From positions 1 through 64,000 of the forward strand of contig JAFDYV010000002.1 of NCBI GenBank assembly GCA_018267275.1: 64,000 nt of DNA, read 5' to 3'. The stretch is from Bacteroidota bacterium (GTDB lineage Bacteria; Bacteroidota; Bacteroidia; Cytophagales; Cyclobacteriaceae). Shown here piece after piece: positions 7,385 through 17,817 of this stretch. The notes under the pieces were generated by a model. That model did not search any database. It saw nothing but the letters and a program-made list of their open reading frames with translations, and was not told the DNA's origin. A program made the position numbers and the translations under genes. Position 1 is the stretch's first letter, and each line of letters begins with the position of its first letter.

Positions 7385-9790
7385 ATGATCAAAAATTACC
7401 TCCTCATTACCTTCCGCAACCTCGCAAAAAACAAAGTTTTCATCTTGATTAACGTCTTCGGGATGGGGATTGCCATTGCCTGTTGTATTACGGCCTATTT
7501 AAACTGGGAGTTTGGTACAAAATGGGATGAAGGTCAGCCCAATGCCAACAGCATTTACCGCGTACAATTTCATCGTGAGTTTCAAGGTAAGAAAGAAAGA
7601 TACGGCATGGTGCCTATGCCACTGGGCAGCTATGTGAAACAAAATATCAAAGAAGCCGATAAGGTAGTTCGATACATGTCGGGCTATTGCGATATGCGCA
7701 TTGGTGAAGAGGTGTTTGGCGACCAGATGGTGTACGTAGATTCTGCCTTCTTTGACCTTTTTAAGTTTGAGTTGAAATATGGAACATACGCAAACCTTTA
7801 CGACAAGGGCAAGGTTTTCATCAGCGATGAAATTGCTCGCAAATATTATAACACAGAAGATGCGGTTGGCAAGCCGTTGACCCAAATTGTGTTGGGAAAA
7901 GACGGTGTGCGCAGACCAAAAGAATTTGAGGTGGGTGGCGTTTTTAAAAAGCCAAAAGCTAACTCAAGCTGGGGTTTTGAAGTGCTTACATATTTCGATA
8001 ATTTCTGGGATGTAAACCTCGATAAAGATCTCTCTGAAACCAGTTGGAAGCGCTGGACCCATGTATTGTTCCTCCAAATCAAGGATCCTAATAAAGTGGC
8101 CCTTGTAGAAAAACAATTGCAACAATATGTAGAGCCACAAAATAAAGCGCGAGACGACTTCAAGATTACGAGCTACTATCTGAATACCTTCGATGGGATG
8201 ATGAAACGCAATCGAATGGATCCACGTGTCGACAACGATTACTTGCGAGGGGGTATTCCGGACGAAGCGGTGACCGTTCCAGCCATCATGGCCGCGCTCT
8301 TGTTGTTATTGGCTTGTTTCAATTTTACTAACACATCCATCGCCATCAGTAGCAAGCGCTTAAAAGAAATCGGTATCAGAAAGGTGATGGGCGGTGTGCG
8401 CAAGCAATTGATTATTCAATTTCTTGGTGAAAACATGATATTATGTTTCTTTGGTTTGGTGGCAGGCCTGCTAATGGCCGAGTGGCTTACACCTGCTTAC
8501 GATGCCATGTGGCCCTGGCTTGAATTGCATTTAAGTTATACTGAGAATGCTGGCTTTCTCGGATTTTTAATTGGCTTGCTTGCCATCACTGCTATTATTG
8601 CAGGATCTTATCCCGCATTTTATATCACTTCATTCGAACCGGTCAGTATCTTAAAGGGTAAAGCCCGCTTTGGTGGAACGAACTGGTTTACCCGTGTGCT
8701 GCTGGGTGGACAGTTTGTAATATCTCTGCTGGCGATCATTATGGGAGTAGCGTTTTACAACAATGGTGAATACCAACGTAACTATGACCTCGGCTTTGCG
8801 ACCCACGGTGTGCTCTCTGCATGGGTGAACAACGAAAGCGGCTACAATACCTACCGAGACGCGTTGGCATCAAACAAGGATATTGAACTGATTGCTGGAA
8901 CACGACACCATGTAGCCAACGGTTGGTACAACGACCCTGTGAAACATGAGTCGGTGGAGCATGAAGTGGATATTCTCGAAATAGGAGATGACTACTTCAA
9001 TGTGATGGACATGACGTTGCTGGAAGGCAGAAATTTTGAGAAAGATTCGGAAACAGATCATAAGGAATCGGTGATCGTGACAGAAGAGTTTGTAAAACAG
9101 TTCGGTTGGAAGGATAGTCCAATTGGCAAAAAGCTGATTTGGATGGACACCGTGCAACTCTATGTTATTGGCGTGGCAAGAAATATTTATGCCCGCGCTT
9201 TGTGGATGCCAATACAGCCATGCATGCTCCGCTATGCCACCAAAGACAAGTACCAACAGGTTTTGGTGAAAACCGATCCGACCAAAATGGCAAGTGTAAA
9301 TGAGTTTATGGAGAAGAAATGGAAAGAAGTTTTTCCAAATACGATATACACCGGCCGCATGATTGATGAAGAAATGCAAGAGAGTAACGAAATCAATCGA
9401 AATGTTTCAATCATGATGGGCTTCCTAGCATTTTTTGCTGCATTGATGACAGGCATTGGATTGTACACGCTCGTATCACTCACTATCGAAAAGAAAATGA
9501 AGCAGATTGGCGTTCGCAAGGTGCTTGGGGCTTCCGTAGGCAACATTGCGGGAGTAATCAACAAAGAATTTGTGATCATCCTCTTGATAGCGGCAGTTTT
9601 AGGGGGAGCTGCCGGATCGTTTGCTGCGGATGGCTTGATGGATTCCATTTGGGAGTATTATTTGAAGCTCAACTTTGTAACGTTGTTCACTTCCATTGCA
9701 TCTATGGTGTTGATTGCAGTGCTGGCGGTGGGTTATAAAACCATTAGCACCGCCATGCTCAATCCAACCAAAACATTGCGCGATGAGTAA
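7385..9790 (+). CDS. FtsX/MacB-like ABC transporter permease
   Basis: An 801-residue permease with the Bacteroidota-type double FtsX arrangement. The N-terminal membrane segment (about 20-40) precedes a large MacB periplasmic core domain. Three membrane helices follow near 300-430 and a fourth near 440-460; then comes a second periplasmic domain and three helices at the C-terminus. The motif KEIGIRKVMG and its C-terminal copy KQIGVRKVLG mark the two FtsX domains. The ATG at 7385 gives the typical MIKNYLLITFRNL start; the frame is open further up only from a TTG. It is the third gene of the exporter set. Confidence 0.92.
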   Translation: MIKNYLLITFRNLAKNKVFILINVFGMGIAIACCITAYLNWEFGTKWDEGQPNANSIYRVQFHREFQGKKERYGMVPMPLGSYVKQNIKEADKVVRYMSGYCDMRIGEEVFGDQMVYVDSAFFDLFKFELKYGTYANLYDKGKVFISDEIARKYYNTEDAVGKPLTQIVLGKDGVRRPKEFEVGGVFKKPKANSSWGFEVLTYFDNFWDVNLDKDLSETSWKRWTHVLFLQIKDPNKVALVEKQLQQYVEPQNKARDDFKITSYYLNTFDGMMKRNRMDPRVDNDYLRGGIPDEAVTVPAIMAALLLLLACFNFTNTSIAISSKRLKEIGIRKVMGGVRKQLIIQFLGENMILCFFGLVAGLLMAEWLTPAYDAMWPWLELHLSYTENAGFLGFLIGLLAITAIIAGSYPAFYITSFEPVSILKGKARFGGTNWFTRVLLGGQFVISLLAIIMGVAFYNNGEYQRNYDLGFATHGVLSAWVNNESGYNTYRDALASNKDIELIAGTRHHVANGWYNDPVKHESVEHEVDILEIGDDYFNVMDMTLLEGRNFEKDSETDHKESVIVTEEFVKQFGWKDSPIGKKLIWMDTVQLYVIGVARNIYARALWMPIQPCMLRYATKDKYQQVLVKTDPTKMASVNEFMEKKWKEVFPNTIYTGRMIDEEMQESNEINRNVSIMMGFLAFFAALMTGIGLYTLVSLTIEKKMKQIGVRKVLGASVGNIAGVINKEFVIILLIAAVLGGAAGSFAADGLMDSIWEYYLKLNFVTLFTSIASMVLIAVLAVGYKTISTAMLNPTKTLRDE

Positions 9791-9868
9791 GTCGATTATC
9801 TGACATTTTATTTTTTTCTGTGTAACTCTTTCAGTGATTCTGGCGTCTAACCCTTAAACGTAATTTAC

Positions 9869-12286
9869 ATGATTAGAAATTACATCACCATCGCATTGCG
9901 CAATATTCGCAAGCACAGCTTTTATTCCAGTATCAATATTGTGGGTTTAGCCGTGGGCGTTGCGGCCTGTTTGTTCATCTTGTTGTACGTAATGGATGAA
10001 TTGGGTTATGATCGTTTTCATGCAAATGCTGATCGTATTTACAGAATTGGATTGCATGGAAAGATTGCTGGGCAAGAAATTTATACTGCCAGCTCGTGCC
10101 CACCACTTGCGCAGGCATTAATTGCAGAAGTTCCGGGCATTGAGGAATCCACACGCCTCAACAGGCGCGATAATGTTGTGTTCAAGAATGGTGAGAAAGC
10201 GTTTACCGAGAAAAAGATCCTCACGGCAGATTCAAACTTTTTTCAATTCTTTAGTTTTAAATTATTAGAAGGCGATCCGAAAACTGCTCTGAAAGATCCA
10301 AATACTGTGGTGCTTACGCCTGCTTTGGCGAAGAAGTATTTTGATGGTGAGAACGCAGTCGGCAAATTGCTGACGATTGGCAATCAAAACAAATCGATGA
10401 AGGTGACCGGCATTGCCGAGCCGCCACCCCACAACTCGCATATTCAGTTTGCGGCCATCATCTCTACCAGCACTGAAAAAGATTATTATAACAGTCCAAT
10501 CTGGTTGAACAACGGAATGTACACCTATTTCCGCAAAGCAGACAATGTATCGATCGAGTCCATTGGTACAAAGCTCAACGGAGTTACCGACAAGCACGTG
10601 GCCCCGGAAATAGAGCGATTTATGGGGATTTCTGTTGAGAAATTCCGCGAAAGCGGAAACGAATATGGATATGTTCCCTACGCATTTCTAGACACCCACT
10701 TGCACTCGAAATGGCGTGATGATATGGAGCCTGCCGGCAACATTGCTTATGTTTACGTGTTTGCAGGAGTGGGTGCATTTATTTTGCTGATTGCTTGTAT
10801 CAATTTCATGAATCTGTCCACCGCACGTTCTGCGGGCCGTGCAAAGGAAGTTGGGTTGCGCAAAACAATGGGTTCCGTTCGTTCGCAAATGGTCGGGCAA
10901 TTCTTATCTGAATCAATGATGTATGGATTGATTGCCGTGGTGCTTGCGATTGCAGTTGCCTTTTTGCTGTTGCTGCAATTCAACTTACTGGCGGGCAAAG
11001 AAATTCTGTTCAGTGATTTGTGGACACCCACCTTTATGATTGGAGTGGGTGTATTGGTGCTTTTCATTGGCGTGTTGGCAGGCAGTTATCCTGCATTTTA
11101 TCTCACCGCATTCAATCCGGCCGAAGTGCTGAAAGGAAAAGTGCGTGCAGGACTCAAGAGCAAAGGGGTGCGGAGTGCGCTGGTGGTGTTCCAATTTGCG
11201 CTGTCAATTGTTTTGATCATTTGCACGATTGTCGGTTATCAGCAAATTGAGTTTTTGCAATCACGCAATGTGGGCATGGACAAGCACAATGTGTTAATCG
11301 TAAGTAACACCGGCCGATTGGCGACTAACCAAGAGCCTTTCAAAAATGGTTTGTTGGAAGTCAAAGAGATTGAGAAGGTGTCGTTTACAAATAATGTTTT
11401 TCCCGGTGTTAATAATACCACCGCATTTCGGTCCGCTTCTGATCGCAAAGACCATGTGATGGGCACTTACTATGCCGATACCGACCACGCAGCGGTGATG
11501 AAGTTTGAAATGAAGGAGGGTCGTTACTTTTCCGAAGATTTTAAATCCGATACTGCAGCGGTAATCTTAAATGAGGCAGCTGTGCGCGAATTGGGGTGGT
11601 TGAAACCACTTGAGGAGAAGCTGATTGTTTTTGATGGTGACAACAATGCGCCCAAAGAAGTGCCTATGAATGTAATTGGCGTGGTGAAAGACTTCAACTT
11701 TGAATCATTCAAGCTGAATGTTAGGCCCATGGTGCTACGTCTGACAAAAACGTCAAATAACTTATTGGTTCGTTACACCGGCAAACCAGATGTGGCCATT
11801 GCCGCTGCTGAAAAACTTTGGAAACAATATGCCCCGGGCGATCCATTTGAGTATGCGTTCTTAGATCAAAACTTCGATGAGCTTTTCAAAGAAGAACAAC
11901 GGTTGAGCAAATTGTTTTTGGTATTCACCGGTTTGGCAATTTTGATTGCGTGTCTGGGTTTATTTGCCCTGGCATCTTTTACCGCTGAGCAACGTACCAA
12001 AGAAATAGGCATACGCAAAGCAATGGGCGCGAGTGTGTCTAGTATTACCGCATTACTTTCCAAAGAGTTTACGTTGTTGGTGGTGATCTCGATTGTATTG
12101 GCGGTAGCACCCGCTTACTTGATGGTCAAGTATTGGCTCAACCAATTTGCTTACCGTATCGATGTGAGCGTTACAGTATTCTTGCTGAGCGGACTGGCAG
12201 CATTGGTAATAGCGTGGTTGACTGTTTTGTATCAATCTTTGAAGGCCGCAATGGTCAAGCCAGTGAATTCGCTGCGCTATGAATAG
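9869..12286 (+). CDS. FtsX/MacB-like ABC transporter permease
   Basis: An 805-residue paralogue of the preceding permease with the same plan: N-terminal helix, MacB-type periplasmic domain, three-helix FtsX block (motif KEVGLRKTMG), a fourth helix, second periplasmic domain and C-terminal block (KEIGIRKAMG). The ending NSLRYE is typical of these proteins. It lies 78 bp after the first permease and probably pairs with it or with the shared ATPase. Its stop codon abuts the stop of the convergent AlkB gene with no spacer, so the two transcripts must overlap or end within each other. Confidence 0.92.
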   Translation: MIRNYITIALRNIRKHSFYSSINIVGLAVGVAACLFILLYVMDELGYDRFHANADRIYRIGLHGKIAGQEIYTASSCPPLAQALIAEVPGIEESTRLNRRDNVVFKNGEKAFTEKKILTADSNFFQFFSFKLLEGDPKTALKDPNTVVLTPALAKKYFDGENAVGKLLTIGNQNKSMKVTGIAEPPPHNSHIQFAAIISTSTEKDYYNSPIWLNNGMYTYFRKADNVSIESIGTKLNGVTDKHVAPEIERFMGISVEKFRESGNEYGYVPYAFLDTHLHSKWRDDMEPAGNIAYVYVFAGVGAFILLIACINFMNLSTARSAGRAKEVGLRKTMGSVRSQMVGQFLSESMMYGLIAVVLAIAVAFLLLLQFNLLAGKEILFSDLWTPTFMIGVGVLVLFIGVLAGSYPAFYLTAFNPAEVLKGKVRAGLKSKGVRSALVVFQFALSIVLIICTIVGYQQIEFLQSRNVGMDKHNVLIVSNTGRLATNQEPFKNGLLEVKEIEKVSFTNNVFPGVNNTTAFRSASDRKDHVMGTYYADTDHAAVMKFEMKEGRYFSEDFKSDTAAVILNEAAVRELGWLKPLEEKLIVFDGDNNAPKEVPMNVIGVVKDFNFESFKLNVRPMVLRLTKTSNNLLVRYTGKPDVAIAAAEKLWKQYAPGDPFEYAFLDQNFDELFKEEQRLSKLFLVFTGLAILIACLGLFALASFTAEQRTKEIGIRKAMGASVSSITALLSKEFTLLVVISIVLAVAPAYLMVKYWLNQFAYRIDVSVTVFLLSGLAALVIAWLTVLYQSLKAAMVKPVNSLRYE

Positions 12287-13384
12287 TTACGCGGCAATGG
12301 GTTGTTGACGATACACGCGGTTTTCCCAATCTTCCAACAAACGATTCATGAGGCTGAACCAAAGGGGCGGCACGAGCGCGATAATGATCATGGTGGGGTA
12401 TCCAAAAGGCAACTGCGGGCTATCATCGACATGCTCTAGCACCTGGTAGCGTTTGATGGCGTTGGCGTGGTGATCGGAGTGGCGTTGCAGTTGAAACAAA
12501 AAGAAGTTGCTGATGAGATGGCTGGCATTCCATGAGTGCAAGGGGTTGACGCGTTCGTACTGGCCATTTGCCTTTTGCTTTCGCACGATGCCATAATGCT
12601 CAACATAATTTACCAACTCTAACAGCGAAAAAGCAACAAAACTTTGGGCAAAGAAAAAGGCCGGAATCACCCACCAAACCATCGTTTCGCTTTTGAAGAA
12701 GAATGTCAGCAACGCGCAAAACGCAACGGGTAAAATGGCAAACCAAATCATGCTGTTGTGCACACTTATAATCGATCTACCTTTTCGATTTAGACTTTCT
12801 TTTTCGAGATGCCACGCGTGCGCATATCCAACAAAAACAGATCGAAACCAAAAAGCATAGAAGTTTTCGCCTTTGCGTGCGGTGGCGGGGTCAGCAGGCG
12901 TAGCCACTTGCACATGATGGCCACGGTTATGTTCTACAAAAAAATGCATGTAGCACACCGTCATCAGTAGCATTTGACTATAGAATTGTTCAAGCTTTGA
13001 TTTTTTGTGGCCCAATTCGTGTGCCACCGTGATGCCAATACCACCGGTTACCAGGCCGAAGCCGATGATGAAACCAAACCATTCAATAGCAGTATTTACT
13101 TTTCCGGTGCTGATGGCAAAACAACCCCACACTACAAAGGCTAGTTGCAGAAACGTCCAGACGTAAGTGACGAATCGATAATAGAACTCTTCGCCTACGA
13201 CTTTAGCTTTTTCAGTTTCTACATTTTTAGTGTCTAGTCCCACCAAATAATCGATGCTGGTGATTACCAAAAAAACAAACCCAACCGTGAGCCAATTCCA
13301 TCCTCCGCCAAGGTAAAACCCAACGACTATAAATGCAGGTAAAATGAGCGCGGTGAAGAAACCAATTTTTTTGATGGAGTTCAT
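12287..13384 (-). CDS. alkB: Alkane 1-monooxygenase-like membrane di-iron hydroxylase
   Basis: A 365-residue integral membrane hydroxylase. All histidine boxes of the AlkB family are visible: HELGHKK, HNRGHH and LQRHSDHH, and NYVEHYG before the last. Several hydrophobic helices precede and separate the boxes. The family inserts oxygen at terminal carbons of alkanes or related hydrophobic chains using electrons from rubredoxin; no rubredoxin gene is nearby. The SnoaL-like gene lies 21 bp upstream on the same strand and may be co-transcribed. The real substrate in this organism is unknown; in non-degrading Bacteroidota these enzymes may act on lipids. Confidence 0.88.
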   Translation of the reverse strand: MNSIKKIGFFTALILPAFIVVGFYLGGGWNWLTVGFVFLVITSIDYLVGLDTKNVETEKAKVVGEEFYYRFVTYVWTFLQLAFVVWGCFAISTGKVNTAIEWFGFIIGFGLVTGGIGITVAHELGHKKSKLEQFYSQMLLMTVCYMHFFVEHNRGHHVQVATPADPATARKGENFYAFWFRSVFVGYAHAWHLEKESLNRKGRSIISVHNSMIWFAILPVAFCALLTFFFKSETMVWWVIPAFFFAQSFVAFSLLELVNYVEHYGIVRKQKANGQYERVNPLHSWNASHLISNFFLFQLQRHSDHHANAIKRYQVLEHVDDSPQLPFGYPTMIIIALVPPLWFSLMNRLLEDWENRVYRQQPIAA

Positions 13385-13405
13385 AGACCGAAGATAATAA
13401 GAAAG

Positions 13406-13888
13406 TTAATTATGATACTCTTTTCTTGTTTCCATAAACTTTTTCAAACTACCCATAGCGGTAGCTTTCACTTTGTTGTGCAGGAAAGTTGACCAGCCCA
13501 GTAATATGCCGGGTGTGCCCAACGCCATGCGGCTCCAACGCCAAAAATCGAACGTGTCGGTATGGCGGTAAATCAGACCGTCTTTGAACTCAAAGGACGC
13601 ATCGATTTTGTTGTGCACGCTTCTGCCTGTTTTTGAAAATTTGTAACGTGCCTCCCAATGGCAAGAACCCGTGGTTTCGTTGGCTTTTGCTTGATTGAAC
13701 TCCAGCGAAAAGTCTTTGGCATTTTCCGCCAGCATATGCCACATAGCCTTGGCTTGTTTGCCTTTTAGATTCGCAAAAGCGGCATCGTTGAACAAAACAT
13801 CGTCATGATAACATGCCTGCATGATCTTCCAGTCGCGTTGGGCAAATGCCGAATAGAATCGGTGGATGAGTTGTTCGTTTGGGTGCAT
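13406..13888 (-). CDS. SnoaL-like (NTF2 fold) protein
   Basis: A 160-residue protein with the N-terminal pattern of the SnoaL_2 group (LIHRFYSAFAQRDWKIMQACYHDDVLFNDAAF) and a conserved HTDTFDFWRWSRMALG segment. No signal peptide. The fold is a cone-shaped pocket used by isomerases, cyclases and small-molecule binders; the reaction here is unknown. It precedes the AlkB-type gene on the same strand. Confidence 0.75.
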   Translation of the reverse strand: MHPNEQLIHRFYSAFAQRDWKIMQACYHDDVLFNDAAFANLKGKQAKAMWHMLAENAKDFSLEFNQAKANETTGSCHWEARYKFSKTGRSVHNKIDASFEFKDGLIYRHTDTFDFWRWSRMALGTPGILLGWSTFLHNKVKATAMGSLKKFMETRKEYHN

Positions 13889-13906
13889 GTTCCGTTGGTG
13901 TAAAGG

Positions 13907-13940
13907 TTGCAGAAGTAAAAGTAAATTTAACTTAATTTTG
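13907..13940 (+). promoter_or_regulatory. Bacteroidota-type promoter (TTG ... TAATTTTG)
   Basis: TAATTTTG at 13933-13940 matches the TAnnTTTG -7 element, with a TTG about 23 bp upstream. It is about 50 bp before the ATG of the gamma-glutamyltransferase gene. Confidence 0.4.
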
Positions 13941-13988
13941 ATCGTAAGTCATTTCCTTATTTTGCTTGAACCTGAAAACTATTTCCCT

Positions 13989-15848
13989 ATGAAAACTCGA
14001 AACCTCTTGATCGCTTGCTGTTTACCCATTTTTGCATGGGCGCAGTCGTTCAATAACTTGCCTGTCAACACACAAAAACCTCCTTTGCACGGCAGGCATT
14101 GGATGGCCATCACCGGCAAGCCATTGGCCGCTACGGCTGGGGCTATGATCTTCACTAAGGGAGGCAACGCGATTGATGCTTCCTGCGCGATGTTGGCCGC
14201 TACCTGCACCATGTGGGATGTGCTGAGTTGGGGCGGAGAAACGCAAGCATTGATTTACAACCCGAAAACAAAAAAAGTCGTTGCTATCAACGCATTGGGC
14301 GTAGCGCCCACAGGAGCAACAGCTGATTTTTTCAAGGGCAAGGGCATGAAATATCCACCTGAGTTTGGACCGCTGGCCGCAGTAACACCCGGCACTCCCG
14401 GTGGGTTGATGACGATGTTGGCAGAGTATGGCACCATGAGTTTGAAAGAAGTGTTGGCGCCCGCCATGCAGATGGCGGAAGGTTATCCAATAGAGGCACA
14501 GACGGCAAATTCGATTGAACGTGCGAAAGACCAAATCAAACAATGGCCTTATTCTAAAAAAGTTTTTTTGCCGCATTTGGGTGAGAAGCGTGAAGCACCC
14601 AATGCAGGGGAGGTGTTTGTGCAAAAAGATTTGGTGGCAACGCTGCAAAAATTGGTGGAGACCGAGCAGCAAGCATTAAAAAAAGGTAAAGACCGAAAGG
14701 CTGCCATCTATGCTGCGTACGATCGATTTTATAAAGGCGACATTGCCAAGGAAATTGCCCGCGGCACGCAAGAGCAAGGGGGTTTGATTACCGAACAAGA
14801 CCTCGCCAATTGGAAAGTAAAAATCGAGGAACCACTTTCTACCAACTACAGAGGTATTGAAGTATACAAACTTCAGCAATGGACGCAAGGTCCTGCATTT
14901 TTGCAGACGCTGAATATTTTGGAGAATTATGATTTGAAGAGCATGGGCTATAATTCTACGCGGTACATCCACACGGTCTATCAGGCCATGAATTTAGCGT
15001 TTGCCGATCGCGACTTTTATTATGGCGATCCGGCCTTCGCACCCGAAGAGCCAATGAAAGGTTTGCTGTCGAAAGAGTACGCCAAAGAGCGAATGAAGTT
15101 AATCAACACCGAACGCAACGATGCCAAGGCTGCACCCGGTGATCCCTATCCATTTGAAGGAAAACAAAATCCGTACACCGAATTATTGAAAGGCTGGGGT
15201 AACTCGCAAGCGAGCAACTTTCAAATTTCGAATCCGTTGGATGAAAAATTTCTAGAAGCATTTACAGCCGGTACTACTTCTGTAGAGGCTGCTGACAAAG
15301 AAGGGTGGGTGGTGTCGATCACACCAAGTGGTGGCTGGGTACCCGCGTGCATTGCCGGCAATACAGGCGTTGGGTTGAGCCAACGGATGCAATCATTTGT
15401 GCTGGATGCGAAAGAGAATCCTTTTAACGTAGTAGAGCTGGGCAAACGTCCGCGTGTAACGCTTACACCTACACTTGCGCTCAAAGACGGAAAACCTTTT
15501 TTGTCGTTTGCAAAACAAGCGGGCGATGAGCAAGACCAATTGCTGTTGCAATTCTTTTTGAATGTGGTGGAGTTTGGGATGACGGTGCAAGAAGCGTGTG
15601 AAGCACCCAGTTTTAAAACGCAACAGATGTACAGCAGCTTTGGCGACCACGAGAAAGTGCCGGGCGGCCTTACGTTGAACAGCGCCATGCCAGCTTGGGT
15701 GCGTAAAGACTTAGGCCGCATGGGTTACAAAATCACTTACCAAGATCGCACCAGTGGCCCCATCAACGCCATTTGGTTTGACTGGGCGAACGGTACATTC
15801 TGGGGTGGAAGCAGTAACCATGGAGAGGATTATGGGTTGGGGTGGTGA
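13989..15848 (+). CDS. ggt: Gamma-glutamyltransferase
   Basis: A 619-residue exported enzyme that cleaves or transfers the gamma-glutamyl group of glutathione and related peptides. A signal peptide ends near AWAQ at residue 19. The precursor is expected to cleave itself before the catalytic threonine; the GTTSVEAADKEG segment (Thr429/430) fits that site, followed by the VSITPSGG segment. The start at 13989 is chosen because it begins the signal peptide; the open frame runs further up but overlaps the divergent gene. It is longer than the usual 560-580 residues. Its stop overlaps the next start codon (TGATG), so the two are probably translationally coupled. Confidence 0.9.
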   Translation: MKTRNLLIACCLPIFAWAQSFNNLPVNTQKPPLHGRHWMAITGKPLAATAGAMIFTKGGNAIDASCAMLAATCTMWDVLSWGGETQALIYNPKTKKVVAINALGVAPTGATADFFKGKGMKYPPEFGPLAAVTPGTPGGLMTMLAEYGTMSLKEVLAPAMQMAEGYPIEAQTANSIERAKDQIKQWPYSKKVFLPHLGEKREAPNAGEVFVQKDLVATLQKLVETEQQALKKGKDRKAAIYAAYDRFYKGDIAKEIARGTQEQGGLITEQDLANWKVKIEEPLSTNYRGIEVYKLQQWTQGPAFLQTLNILENYDLKSMGYNSTRYIHTVYQAMNLAFADRDFYYGDPAFAPEEPMKGLLSKEYAKERMKLINTERNDAKAAPGDPYPFEGKQNPYTELLKGWGNSQASNFQISNPLDEKFLEAFTAGTTSVEAADKEGWVVSITPSGGWVPACIAGNTGVGLSQRMQSFVLDAKENPFNVVELGKRPRVTLTPTLALKDGKPFLSFAKQAGDEQDQLLLQFFLNVVEFGMTVQEACEAPSFKTQQMYSSFGDHEKVPGGLTLNSAMPAWVRKDLGRMGYKITYQDRTSGPINAIWFDWANGTFWGGSSNHGEDYGLGW

Positions 15849-16435
15849 TGTTTCGACTTAGAACGTCAATTTCTATTTTGATTTTATTCGCGTCTGTAGT
15901 TGCACAAGCGCAGACGAGCTTTTTTAGTCAGCTAGCGGATTCTGCGCTCGTTTTAACTAAGCAAAATGTACGTTATGATCCGTCCTATTTTCAAATATCC
16001 TATCCAAATGGAGACGTCCCCGCCAATAGGGGCGTTTGTACTGATGTTGTGATTCGGGCCTATCGAAAGCTAGGTATTGATTTGCAGAAGGAAGTACATT
16101 TAGATATTCAATCAAACTTCGGCAAGTACCCCAAAAAGTGGGGTCTTAAGAAACCAGATAAAAATATTGATCACCGCAGAGTTCCAAATTTAATGACATA
16201 CTTCTCCCGCCATGGAAAGACAAAACGTATTTCTCAGAACCCCATTGATTACCTACCTGGGGATATTGTGTGCTGGAATCTAGGGCACGGCATCACGCAT
16301 ATCGGATTGGTCTCTCGAAAAAAGTCGGAAGATGGTCGGAGATTTTTAATTGTTCACAATATTGGCGCAGGCCAAGTTGTTGAAGATATTCTTTTTGACT
16401 ATGAAATCATTGGACATTACCAATACCAAAAGTAA
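15848..16435 (+). CDS. DUF1287 family exported protein
   Basis: A 195-residue protein with a signal peptide (residues 1-22, ending VAQAQ) and the hallmark of DUF1287 proteins: YDPSYFQISYPNGDVPANRGVCTDV, including the conserved Cys, and later HRRVPNLMTYF, PGDIVCW and HITHIGLVS. The Cys-His arrangement recalls NlpC/P60-like cysteine peptidase or amidase folds acting on cell-wall peptides; activity is not established. The ATG overlaps the stop of the gamma-glutamyltransferase gene by one base. The gene converges on the M24 peptidase gene. Confidence 0.85.
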   Translation: MFRLRTSISILILFASVVAQAQTSFFSQLADSALVLTKQNVRYDPSYFQISYPNGDVPANRGVCTDVVIRAYRKLGIDLQKEVHLDIQSNFGKYPKKWGLKKPDKNIDHRRVPNLMTYFSRHGKTKRISQNPIDYLPGDIVCWNLGHGITHIGLVSRKKSEDGRRFLIVHNIGAGQVVEDILFDYEIIGHYQYQK

Positions 16436-16449
16436 ACTTTACTTTTTAG

Positions 16450-17793
16450 TTATTTCCCATTCGCAATTCCTTTCGGAATAACAATCAACTCCGTCTGCCT
16501 TCCATCGATGTAGCGGAAACCTGTTTCATCAAAATAGCCATCTTCTTCCAATTGAATGCGGATTTCCTTTTTCCATTCGATGACATACACAGAAGCATTT
16601 AACTCAATGGAGTAGGCGGTGTTGTAGTGCATGGGGTAATCACCTGTAAAAGGCACGCCCTCTTGCATGTCCCACATACCAATGGTGGTGCCGGCAGCAT
16701 GACCATGGAAACCAATGGGGTGCGTGTAGATGGAAGGAGTGATGCCACCATCGATGGCCTGCTTGCGCGAGTCAGCCAAAATTTGGTTGCCCGTTTTGCC
16801 TTCTTTGAAGTTACCGGTGAGAATATCTTGCAGTTTGTTGCCACGCTTAAATGCATTCTTCAAATATTCTGGCGCATCGGTTTCGCCCGGTTTTAAAATG
16901 TAAGCGTGTTGTTGGGTGTCGGTATTTAGTCTCAGATAGGTGATTCCGAAATCGACATGCAATAGATCTCCCGGCATAATGACCAACGGTTGGGGGCGTT
17001 TGGAGGTGATGGCCTCTGGTTCATTGCGCTGAATGGAAACAGAGGGTTGAAACCAAGTATCAAGTTTCAGTCGCTTGATTTCTTCGCGGTACCACCACAC
17101 TACATCTTCGGTAGTTGTTACGCCCGGTTGAATTACTTTATCCGAAAAACCTTCGGCAATAATGTTGTGCGCAATGCGACAAATCTGTTGGTAGATGATC
17201 ATTTCTTTTTCGGTACGCGTTTCGAGCCATGCCACCGCCAGCTTTTCGGCAGAAGTTACGTGTGGGTAAAGCCGTTTAGGTAAAACAGTTAATAGTTGGT
17301 CATAATCATTGGAAGTCATTCCATCGGCATGTCCCCATGAGGGTGCTTTGTTCACGCCAATTTTCTTCGGGCTTCGTTCTTCAATGATTTTAGCCAACTG
17401 TCCCCATTGGTCTGGGTTGCGGTCGGGATCCCACGCGCGTTTAAAAATCTTCCCGACATCGTATCGGGCCACTGCCAAATATTCAAATCCTAAGTCGTTG
17501 CCTTTGCCATCTTTGCCTTTGTCGTATACCACCAGCATGGTAGTTCTGCGAGCCGCGAACCAAGTGGCGGGCAGTAATGTGCGGATGACAGGGTCTTCGT
17601 TGTACTCACGTGAAATCACTACCCACATGTCGAAGCCTTCTCTGCGCATGAGAGTAGGGAGTAGTGTGCGGAGGCGTTCCTCCAAAAGCTCATCAATAAC
17701 TTTTGCCTGCTCGCGTTGAGTTAAGATAACGGGGTATTGGGCGAGCGAGACATTTGAAAAAATGATTAAGCACAACAACAAACTTTTTCTCAT
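16450..17793 (-). CDS. Exported M24 peptidase (Xaa-Pro aminopeptidase-like)
   Basis: A 447-residue protein with signal peptide (cleavage after VSLAQ, about residue 18), an N-terminal creatinase-like domain and a C-terminal pita-bread domain. Candidate metal ligands are the Asp in HVDFGITY, the Asp in LNTDTQ, the first His in HPIGFHGHAAG, the Glu in YSIELNASV and a late Glu in QLEEDGYF. This set matches the two-metal M24 pattern. It should remove N-terminal residues before proline or act on a related substrate in the periplasm. It stands alone on the minus strand, with a heptamer element just upstream. Confidence 0.85.
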   Translation of the reverse strand: MRKSLLLCLIIFSNVSLAQYPVILTQREQAKVIDELLEERLRTLLPTLMRREGFDMWVVISREYNEDPVIRTLLPATWFAARRTTMLVVYDKGKDGKGNDLGFEYLAVARYDVGKIFKRAWDPDRNPDQWGQLAKIIEERSPKKIGVNKAPSWGHADGMTSNDYDQLLTVLPKRLYPHVTSAEKLAVAWLETRTEKEMIIYQQICRIAHNIIAEGFSDKVIQPGVTTTEDVVWWYREEIKRLKLDTWFQPSVSIQRNEPEAITSKRPQPLVIMPGDLLHVDFGITYLRLNTDTQQHAYILKPGETDAPEYLKNAFKRGNKLQDILTGNFKEGKTGNQILADSRKQAIDGGITPSIYTHPIGFHGHAAGTTIGMWDMQEGVPFTGDYPMHYNTAYSIELNASVYVIEWKKEIRIQLEEDGYFDETGFRYIDGRQTELIVIPKGIANGK

Positions 17794-17817
17794 AAGATTA
17801 TTTCAAGTATTAAAATG